From Calditrichaceae bacterium (GTDB taxonomy: Bacteria > Calditrichota > Calditrichia > Calditrichales > Calditrichaceae), in the NCBI GenBank assembly GCA_030622395.1, contig JAUXGF010000135.1:1-7288 (forward strand): a stretch of 7,288 bases of DNA. The letters are read 5' to 3'. The notes under the pieces are model-generated. The model did no database searches. It had not been told where the DNA came from and saw only the letters and a program-made list of their open reading frames with translations. Below, piece after piece: positions 6,500 to 7,288 of this stretch (within the stretch, counting starts at the first letter, position 1; each line of letters opens with the position of its first letter). A program made the position numbers and the translations under genes.

Positions 6500-7062
6500 A
6501 AATCCGTGAAGTCGCTTTCTTTGAAAATTATTGCCGAAAATTTAAAAATTTCTGTGTCTTTATCCTTCCATGCGCTTGAAGGCAATCCGGCCTTATTGCA
6601 AGTATGCTCTAAAAATGTCTGCACATTCCAATTATACTCGGTCGCCACCTGGGGCAGTAAAAGTCCTTCACAAGGATATTTTTTTATGATTAATCCGTCC
6701 CGCCCGATTTCGATTTCGGAAATATCTTTGACTTTAGTCAATGGAGTCAAAACAGAAATCTCGATTTCAATATCATTAAATTCATTTTTTGTAAGAGACG
6801 GGAAGCGCGGATCATTAAAAGCTGAGGAAACCGCCAGGTCTGAAATGGAATCTTGAAGCGCTTTGTAACCCTGCACATAACCGATACAGCCGCGTAAATT
6901 ATGTTCAATAGTTAAAGTAACAAACGCACCGGATTTTGTTTTTAAATTTTCTGAAAAATAACCGGTGTTCTGCGGTTTTTTTCCATTTAAAAAACCGCCA
7001 ATAGTTTTCCGGGCCAGGCTAAGCAGGAATTTTTTCTCATCATCAATTAATTCAAACGACAT
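6490..7062 (-). CDS. amrA: AMMECR1-domain protein (AmmeMemoRadiSam system protein A)
   Basis: A complete 190-residue AMMECR1-family protein, the usual length for the bacterial and archaeal form. Hallmarks are FVTLTIEHNLRGCIGYVQG (47-65) with the signature LRGCIG at 56-61, AFNDPRFPSL (81-90), EIEISVLTPL (99-108), the GLIIKKYPCEGLLLPQVA stretch (123-140) and HTCNKAGLPSSAW (153-165). The conserved LRGCIG surface and nearby Cys/His suggest an active or binding site, but the biochemical activity is not established. In many prokaryotes this gene clusters with a Memo-like protein and a radical SAM enzyme as the AmmeMemoRadiSam system; neither is visible here, although one could lie outside the window. 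Instead it overlaps recQ by 10 bases and precedes it on the same strand. The ATG is supported by AGGAG six bases upstream. The gene symbol follows family usage. Confidence 0.92.
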   Translation of the reverse strand: MSFELIDDEKKFLLSLARKTIGGFLNGKKPQNTGYFSENLKTKSGAFVTLTIEHNLRGCIGYVQGYKALQDSISDLAVSSAFNDPRFPSLTKNEFNDIEIEISVLTPLTKVKDISEIEIGRDGLIIKKYPCEGLLLPQVATEYNWNVQTFLEHTCNKAGLPSSAWKDKDTEIFKFSAIIFKESDFTDLCS

Positions 7063-7068
7063 CTTAAG

Positions 7069-7073
7069 CTCCT
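7069..7073 (-). promoter_or_regulatory. Strong ribosome binding site of the AMMECR1 gene
   Basis: On the minus strand AGGAG occupies 7073-7069 and is followed by the six bases CTTAAG and then ATG at 7062. Together with the N-terminal helix of the family this fixes the start. No matching sigma70 promoter with correct spacing was seen between here and the stop of the upstream frame, in line with readthrough from an upstream gene. Confidence 0.65.
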
Positions 7074-7116
7074 GTTTTTAAAATTGAATAATTACTTGTA
7101 GAAATCTACTATAAAA

Positions 7117-7288
7117 TTAAACATGTTCAAGTAAAATGAATAATTTATTGAGAAATTTACAAATAATAATCAAAAACAAAGTTTTAAAAACCGCTATCCT
7201 GTTTTTAGAAAAATAATATTTTATTTTGTTTTTATAAAACATATTCTTAAAACCATCTATCCATTCCTGAAGGCTTAAGGCGGCTTTC
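7117..7288 (-). CDS. Possible 3' end of an upstream minus-strand gene (partial)
   Basis: On the minus strand a frame is open from the right edge (first full codon at 7287-7285) for 56 codons to a TAA at 7119-7117. In DNA this AT-rich an open run of that length is unlikely by chance, and the other two minus frames close within about 45 bases of the edge. The readable tail begins AALSLQEWIDGFKNMFYKNK and continues with a basic, aromatic stretch and then a hydrophobic segment (IAVFKTLFLIIICKFLNKLF) near the C-terminus, like the end of a membrane-associated protein such as a glycosyltransferase; that suggestion is weak. The stop is 54 bases before the AMMECR1 start, a distance compatible with one operon. 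The alternative is a chance open stretch in intergenic DNA. Confidence 0.4.
   Translation of the reverse strand, partial: KAALSLQEWIDGFKNMFYKNKIKYYFSKNRIAVFKTLFLIIICKFLNKLFILLEHV

Noticed and set aside
6506..6856. A 116-codon plus-strand open frame inside the AMMECR1 gene
   Set aside because: It is a shadow of a strongly conserved AMMECR1 protein read on the other strand; the translation looks like unstructured Ser-rich sequence.
7092..7134. Inverted repeat TTACTTG/CAAGTAA and GTAGA-AA-TCTAC hairpin upstream of the AMMECR1 gene
   Set aside because: Both are short and A/T-rich, with no flanking promoter of correct spacing; too likely by chance to list as an operator or terminator.

Overview
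The window is AT-rich chromosomal DNA (roughly 40% G+C by eye) from a bacterium that most resembles the Fibrobacteres-Chlorobi-Bacteroidetes assemblage, perhaps Ignavibacteria or a related candidate phylum. This rests on three things: the TPR protein followed by a secreted GATase-like protein (a pair I recall from such genomes), the short RecQ, and the dispersed heptamer and palindrome repeats. It is an impression from protein style, not a phylogenetic result.

Layout. Bases 1-2719 (+) hold a translationally coupled pair: the 3' part of a TPR-repeat gene whose start lies outside the window, and an exported protein of the family often labelled 'asparagine synthetase B', which looks like a GATase1-fold protein instead. 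Bases 2720-2960 are non-coding and carry a short GAATTAC heptamer array and a nested palindromic repeat. Bases 2961-3362 (+) encode YjbQ, starting at TTG. Bases 3363-3665 are non-coding and carry a second heptamer array, a GC-rich block full of inverted repeats (candidate structured RNA or small palindromic mobile repeat), and a good sigma70-like promoter. Bases 3666-5003 (+) encode an unrecognised protein with a very acidic linker. Convergent to it on the minus strand are a short RecQ helicase (5069-6499) and an AMMECR1-domain protein (6490-7062) that overlap by 10 bases. Upstream of these is what looks like the 3' end of another minus-strand gene running off the right edge.

How the genes work together. 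The TPR/GATase-like pair probably belongs to one cell-envelope function, and the AMMECR1-RecQ pair is probably one transcript. YjbQ and the acidic protein look like independent single-gene units isolated by repeat-bearing gaps. No defence system, CRISPR array, prophage, integrase, tRNA or rRNA was seen. The least explained parts are the structured gap at 3413-3564, the matching architecture of the two repeat-bearing gaps, the acidic protein at 3666-5003, and a RecQ whose fourth zinc-binding cysteine is replaced by aspartate at the extreme C-terminus.
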